From RGIG4576 sp964613095 (GTDB lineage Bacteria > Bacteroidota > Bacteroidia > Bacteroidales > Muribaculaceae): a stretch of DNA of 64,000 nt. Shown here in pieces: positions 60,536 through 64,000 of this stretch (the first letter of the stretch is position 1; every line of letters begins with the position of its first letter). A program made the position numbers and the translations under genes. Under the pieces are notes generated by a model. That model did no database searches, was not told the origin of the DNA, and worked only from the letters and a program-made list of their open reading frames with translations. Location of the stretch: NCBI GenBank assembly GCA_964613095.1, contig CAZTFX010000004.1, forward strand, positions 1 to 64,000, in the 5' to 3' direction.

Positions 60536-61621
60536 TTATCGTGAGTGTAATTCTATTACGGCAAGGTCACTTTTTGTTCCTATACGGAAAGGTGGTCCCC
60601 AAAGCGATAGTCCGCTTGAAACCCAAATGTGAGAGTGATTCCATTTTCTATATCCGTGACTTTGTTCATATAGATGGTCGGTAACCAAACTTAGCGGCCA
60701 TATTTGTCCGTGATGGGTGTGACCACTTAATTGCATATCCACTTTTAGAGAATCCACTTTGGATAATTTGTAAGGTTGATGATCCAAGACTATGACAGGA
60801 TTATCCATGTCAACCTGCGTTAGTAAATCGCTAAGTTGCTTGCGTTTTCGATTGCTTCTATCGTCTCTACCTATTATTTGTATTCCGTTAGGCAGAACCA
60901 CAATGCTATCGCGAAGCATGTTAATCGGTGTATTTTTAAGAAAATCGGAGCAAGCATTTATACCACTGATATATTCGTGATTACCGGGAACCATATAGAT
61001 TCCCATTGGAGCTTTCAGTTTTGAAAGTTCTTTGTCAAATGGCTCTTGTAATAGAGGTTTCAGGTTGTTGTCAATAAGGTCACCCGATATTAGGATTATG
61101 TCGGGGTTCTTCGAGTTTATTAATGTTACATAATTCCTCAGTGTAGATAATCCTGTACCATATCCAAGGTGTATATCGCTTACAGACACAATTTTTATGT
61201 TTTCGCCTCCAAATTTCTTTTCAAGATTGATGTCGATGTGTTCAATTCTTGGATTTTTGTAATTGATATGTCCGTAAATCAATAAACAACATGTTATGGC
61301 AAGGGAGTACCACAAAGTGTTACCCGGTATAGATATAAATATTTTTGCAATATCAAGAACAATAAGGAGTAGAACCATATATAGTAGAAATACCATCCAT
61401 ATAGAACCAATTTGGAACATGTTGCGTAACAGATAATCAGGTATATTAAAGTTTCTCAAGCCGATTGATGCAAATAGAGAAAATGCGATGAACCAAAACA
61501 ATAATGAGATTAATACTTTGCTCCATATTGGGATACCTATCATGGCTTGCCATATTTTCCAAAACAAATAACCGTTTCCACATAAATAGATTATCGGAAC
61601 TATAAATATCATTGCTTTCAT
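60536..61621 (-). CDS. Membrane-anchored metallophosphoesterase
   Basis: A 361-residue protein with about four N-terminal membrane helices (first 115 residues) and a calcineurin-like phosphoesterase domain. Metal-binding motifs are complete: SVSDIHLG, LISGDLID, VPGNHEY, LDHQPYK and LSGHTHHGQIWP. This matches YkuE-type enzymes, some of which act on lipid-linked phosphates such as UDP-diacylglucosamine; the substrate here is unproven. It stands alone, divergent from the blaI-like gene. Confidence 0.88.
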   Translation of the reverse strand: MKAMIFIVPIIYLCGNGYLFWKIWQAMIGIPIWSKVLISLLFWFIAFSLFASIGLRNFNIPDYLLRNMFQIGSIWMVFLLYMVLLLIVLDIAKIFISIPGNTLWYSLAITCCLLIYGHINYKNPRIEHIDINLEKKFGGENIKIVSVSDIHLGYGTGLSTLRNYVTLINSKNPDIILISGDLIDNNLKPLLQEPFDKELSKLKAPMGIYMVPGNHEYISGINACSDFLKNTPINMLRDSIVVLPNGIQIIGRDDRSNRKRKQLSDLLTQVDMDNPVIVLDHQPYKLSKVDSLKVDMQLSGHTHHGQIWPLSLVTDHLYEQSHGYRKWNHSHIWVSSGLSLWGPPFRIGTKSDLAVIELHSR

Positions 61622-61643
61622 TTGTTTAATTTCTTTATTATTG

Positions 61644-61651
61644 CAAAGATA
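61644..61651 (-). promoter_or_regulatory. -7 promoter element for the metallophosphoesterase gene
   Basis: Minus-strand TATCTTTG fits TAnnTTTG, 22 bases before the start codon. No clear -33 element is seen. Confidence 0.45.
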
Positions 61652-61693
61652 ATGGAAATATTTGTTTAAATAGGTTTTGAGTGCTTATAGAGC

Positions 61694-61708
61694 TACGAAA
61701 AAATCGTA
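61694..61708. promoter_or_regulatory. Distal BlaI-type operator (TACGA-N5-TCGTA)
   Basis: TACGA-AAAAA-TCGTA is a perfect inverted repeat with the same arms and spacing as the one at 61777. It lies between the divergent metallophosphoesterase and blaI-like genes. Confidence 0.6.
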
Positions 61709-61766
61709 CTTTATTGATTTAGATGATAAAGGGAATTGTGAATTAACAAAAAATAACAAGATTGAA

Positions 61767-61797
61767 TTTGTGTAACTACGAAATTTTCGTAGTTTTG
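61767..61797 (+). promoter_or_regulatory. Promoter of the blaI-M56 operon with embedded operator
   Basis: TTTG (61767-61770) and TAGTTTTG (61790-61797) are spaced 19 bp. The operator at 61777-61791 fills the spacer and touches the -7 element, so a bound repressor would block polymerase. Confidence 0.75.
61777..61791. promoter_or_regulatory. Proximal BlaI-type operator (TACGA-N5-TCGTA)
   Basis: TACGA-AATTT-TCGTA, extended to 10-bp perfect arms (61774-61783 and 61785-61794) around one central base. The arms resemble the dyad sites bound by BlaI/MecI repressors. Confidence 0.7.
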
Positions 61798-61837
61798 TGG
61801 CGTTGAATTATTATTTAAAAATCTAGACTAAAAAATT

Positions 61838-62200
61838 ATGGAAAAATTGACATTACAAGAAGAAGAAGCAATGATATATATATGGGAAATAGGAGAATGT
61901 ATCGTGAAAGATATAGTAGGGAAATATCCACCTCCTGTACCGCCATATACAACGATTGCTTCAATAGTGAAAAATTTGGAGCGAAAGAAGTATGTAAAAG
62001 CAAAAAGACAGGGAAATACTTACCGCTATACTCCACTTATAAGCGAAAGTGAGTATAAGAGTAAATTTATGAGTGGTTTTGTGCGTAATTATTTTGCCAA
62101 TTCTTATAAACAAATGGTTTCCTTTTTTGCCAAAGAGCAAAAAATTTCAACCGAAGATTTGAAAGACATCATGAAAATGATAGAAGAAGGTTCCAAGTAA
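61838..62200 (+). CDS. BlaI/MecI-family repressor
   Basis: A 120-residue winged-helix repressor (PF03965): LTLQEEEAMIYIWEIGECIVKDIV, then VPPYTTIASIVKNLERKKYVKAKRQG, the recognition helix and wing, and a C-terminal dimerisation helix. In known systems the repressor is cleaved after the partner M56 protease senses a signal. Its gene is followed 40 bp later by that partner. Two identical dyad sites upstream support autorepression. No beta-lactamase gene is nearby. Confidence 0.92.
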   Translation: MEKLTLQEEEAMIYIWEIGECIVKDIVGKYPPPVPPYTTIASIVKNLERKKYVKAKRQGNTYRYTPLISESEYKSKFMSGFVRNYFANSYKQMVSFFAKEQKISTEDLKDIMKMIEEGSK

Positions 62201-62240
62201 AGTGCAAAAAGAAAATTAATTGAATTAAACCCTAAAGACT

Positions 62241-63488
62241 ATGCTGATATATCTGTTAAAAGTTAATGTGGCGATAGCAATGTTTTATGCTTTTTATAAA
62301 TTGTTGCTTGGAAGAGACACCTTTTTCGTATGGAGACGAGTGGTATTAATCTCATTTATTGCAGTATCACTTATATTACCGCTACTGAAGGTGGAAGATT
62401 GGATGATGTTGCAAGCTCCTGTGACAGAATTGTCAATGGTATATGCAAATGTGGTTTTACCGGAAATAAATTTAAGTCAAGCTACAGAATCTGCGACATG
62501 GCAAACAATTTTAATGAATTGGGGTGTAGTGATATATTATGTTATAGCTTTGATTCTTGTTGGTAGATTTGTGACTCAGCTATTAAGTATATTGTTTCTG
62601 GCTAAAAGGTGTGAAAAACGTATGATTAACAATGTACCGGTTTACGCATTACAGAAAGATATAGCACCATTCTCCTTTTTCAAGATGATTTTTGTTAATC
62701 CGGAATCACATAGTGAAGAAGAATTAAAGGAAATATTAACCCATGAACAAGCTCATGCCAATCAATATCATTCAATAGATGTGATTTTTAGTGAATTAGC
62801 TTGTGTTGTGTTTTGGTATAATCCTTTTGTGTGGCTCACGAAAATAGAAATACGTAATAATCTTGAATATATGGCAGATAGCAGAGTGTTACAAGACGGA
62901 TATGATACGAAAAAATATCAGTACCATTTATTGGGACTGACTTATCAAAAGGCTGCAGCAAACTTATATAATAATTTTAATTATTTACCTTTAAAAAAAC
63001 GAATTAAAATGATGAACAAGAAAAGAACAAATGAAATCGGCAGAGTTAAATATTTGTTACTTTTGCCGTTGGTGGCAATGTTGCTGATAGGCAATAATAT
63101 GAATGCTCAAGCGAATGTTACATCTCAAGAGGAAACTCAAACTGTGAAAAAAACTGTTCAAAGTTCCGATAAGGAGGAAATAGTGAAAGTTGCAGAGGTT
63201 ATGCCTAAATTCCCGGGAGGAGAAGCTGCACTTATGAAATTCTTAATGGAGAATGTCAGGTATCCACAAGAAGCCAAAGAGAAGAATGTACAAGGTGCTG
63301 TGATTGCACAGTTTGTAGTACAAGCTGATGGTTCTGTGGGTACAGTAAAAATAGTGAAGAAGGTGGATCCTCTATTAGATGCTGAGGCTGTGCGAGTATT
63401 GAAGTCTCTTCCTAAATTTGAGCCGGGTAAAATAGATGGAAAACCTGTGAGTGTGTGGTACACACTACCGATACAGTTTGGTAGATAA
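62241..63488 (+). CDS. BlaR1-like M56 metallopeptidase with TonB C-terminal domain
   Basis: A 415-residue membrane sensor-protease. Membrane helices lie near residues 2-18, 34-50, 92-115 and 270-290. The cytoplasmic M56 domain has the zinc motif HEQAH (ILTHEQAHANQYHS) with Glu in NNLEYMADSRVL. After the last helix, a periplasmic part ends in a TonB C-terminal domain (MPKFPGGEAALMKFL, GAVIAQFVVQADGSV, LPKFEPGKIDGKPV). There is no penicillin-binding sensor domain, so beta-lactams are not the obvious signal; the TonB-like domain may sense envelope or uptake state. It pairs with the upstream BlaI-like repressor. Confidence 0.9.
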   Translation: MLIYLLKVNVAIAMFYAFYKLLLGRDTFFVWRRVVLISFIAVSLILPLLKVEDWMMLQAPVTELSMVYANVVLPEINLSQATESATWQTILMNWGVVIYYVIALILVGRFVTQLLSILFLAKRCEKRMINNVPVYALQKDIAPFSFFKMIFVNPESHSEEELKEILTHEQAHANQYHSIDVIFSELACVVFWYNPFVWLTKIEIRNNLEYMADSRVLQDGYDTKKYQYHLLGLTYQKAAANLYNNFNYLPLKKRIKMMNKKRTNEIGRVKYLLLLPLVAMLLIGNNMNAQANVTSQEETQTVKKTVQSSDKEEIVKVAEVMPKFPGGEAALMKFLMENVRYPQEAKEKNVQGAVIAQFVVQADGSVGTVKIVKKVDPLLDAEAVRVLKSLPKFEPGKIDGKPVSVWYTLPIQFGR

Positions 63489-63516
63489 GCCAATAACAGC
63501 AAGAATCGTTTTTAGA

Positions 63517-63556
63517 AAGAATAGCCGAAGCGAGTATTTCCACTTCGGCTATTCTT
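63517..63556. terminator. Bidirectional terminator between the M56 gene and frr
   Basis: Positions 63517-63530 pair perfectly with 63543-63556 (14 bp, core TAGCCGAAG) around a 12-base loop. It lies between two convergent genes, 28 bases after the M56 stop. Confidence 0.85.
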
Positions 63557-63579
63557 GTTATAGTAATAAATTTGAAAAT

Positions 63580-64000
63580 TTACACTGTTAAGATTTCTTT
63601 TTCTTTTGCAGCAAAGATTTCATCAATCTTCTTCATGTATTTGTCGTGCATTTTTTGAACTTTGTCTTCACCGTCCTTTGAAACATCTTCAGGCATACCA
63701 TTCTTGATAGCTTTCTTTAAACCTTCAATAGCGTCACGGCGAGCATTACGAACCGAGATTTTAGCTTGTTCGGCTTCTCCCTTAGATTGTTTTACAAGAG
63801 CCTTACGGCGTTCTTCTGTCAATGGTGGGATGCAGATACGAATCACTTCGCCATTGTTTTCGGGGGTGATACCAAGATCGGAATTAATAATGGCTTTTTC
63901 TATTTCCTTGAACATAGCTTTTTCCCAAGGGGTAATTGCTATGGTGCGAGCGTCAGGAACCGAAACATTTGCCACGTTGCTTATAGGTACATTGCTTCCA
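63580..64000 (-). CDS. frr: Ribosome recycling factor, 5' end beyond the window
   Basis: The C-terminal 139 or so residues of RRF, which with EF-G splits the ribosome after termination. Motifs: ISNVANVSVPDARTIAI near the window edge, WEKAMFKEIEKAIINSDLG, GEVIRICIPPLTEERRKALVK, ISVRNARRDA, and a Lys-rich helical C-terminus. The full protein is about 185 residues, so the start codon lies past position 64000; the gene is cut by the window edge and not broken. Confidence 0.96.
   Translation of the reverse strand, partial: GSNVPISNVANVSVPDARTIAITPWEKAMFKEIEKAIINSDLGITPENNGEVIRICIPPLTEERRKALVKQSKGEAEQAKISVRNARRDAIEGLKKAIKNGMPEDVSKDGEDKVQKMHDKYMKKIDEIFAAKEKEILTV

Noticed and set aside
63580..64000. 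frr as a truncated pseudogene
   Set aside because: The reading frame stays open to the window edge, with RRF residues continuing past the first in-window ATG; the missing part is outside the window.
1..64000. CRISPR arrays, tRNA or rRNA genes
   Set aside because: Reading through, I saw no regularly spaced direct repeats or recognisable tRNA/rRNA stretches; a tRNAscan or CRISPR-finder run would settle this.

Overview
ORGANISM. The window looks like the chromosome of an anaerobic member of the Bacteroidales (phylum Bacteroidota). The evidence is a SusC/SusD pair, secreted proteins ending in type IX secretion system (T9SS) sorting domains, a rubrerythrin, family-typical genes (DUF4834, DUF2807, the DUF2723 glycosyltransferase), and many intergenic promoters of the Bacteroides form (-33 TTTG, about 20 bp, -7 TAnnTTTG). 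A gut or oral family such as Muribaculaceae or Barnesiellaceae is possible, but I cannot place it further from sequence alone. I saw no tRNA, rRNA, CRISPR array, insertion sequence or phage structural gene. No gene-free stretch exceeds 300 bases.

LAYOUT. 1-6.3 kb: susC-like, susD-like and a lipoprotein gene, closed by a perfect 18-bp terminator stem. 6.3-12.1 kb, minus strand: a small lipoprotein, queG, a polysaccharide deacetylase and a DUF2723 membrane glycosyltransferase. 12.2-13.4 kb: an orphan histidine kinase. 13.6-21.5 kb: a 2624-residue subtilisin-like protease with a T9SS sorting domain. 21.7-24.0 kb: a Na/phosphate cotransporter and rubrerythrin. 24.0-25.6 kb, minus strand: a YgjP-like metallopeptidase and nadK. 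25.7-28.5 kb: pdxJ, exbB, exbD and a TonB-like gene. 28.5-32.5 kb: a LexA/CI-like regulator, a leucine-rich-repeat protein, trmB and mrp. 32.6-36.9 kb, minus strand: a tripartite drug efflux operon (TolC, HlyD, MFS) preceded by a 28-codon leader ORF. 36.9-39.6 kb, minus strand: psd, pssA, DUF4834 and a nitroreductase-like gene. 39.7-42.9 kb, minus strand: pheT and yebC. 43.0-48.4 kb: a TPR protein, purN, a MATE exporter, a HAD phosphatase, dusB and a DUF2807 protein. 61.8-63.5 kb: a BlaI/M56 pair with two matching operators. The window ends inside frr.

MOST INTERESTING REGION (48.4-60.4 kb, minus strand). Eight co-directional, tightly spaced genes run legB, neuD-like acyltransferase, small T9SS-tail protein, giant SpvB/RHS toxin, immunity candidate, neuB, neuC, neuA. 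The sugar genes resemble a pathway for a CMP-activated nonulosonic acid (legionaminic or sialic acid). The aminotransferase (LegC) expected in a legionaminic acid pathway is absent from the window. A three-gene RHS module sits in the middle. The RHS protein ends in a GIY-YIG-like (URI) nuclease tip after a hydrophobic Gly/Ala-rich stretch. The tip and the next gene (Imm26-like start) are far more AT-rich than the RHS core, as expected for exchangeable toxin/immunity cassettes. Just upstream, a 136-residue protein combines a signal peptide, one YD-repeat-like piece and a T9SS sorting tail, suggesting a split sorting signal for a toxin whose own C-terminus is occupied by the nuclease.

HOW THE GENES FIT TOGETHER. 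Much of the window concerns the cell envelope: TonB-dependent uptake (SusC/D with ExbB/D/TonB energisation), phospholipid synthesis (Psd/PssA), surface sugar activation, T9SS cargo, drug export and envelope sensing (M56 sensor). Housekeeping genes for translation and cofactors (pheT, trmB, dusB, queG, frr, nadK, pdxJ) are interspersed.
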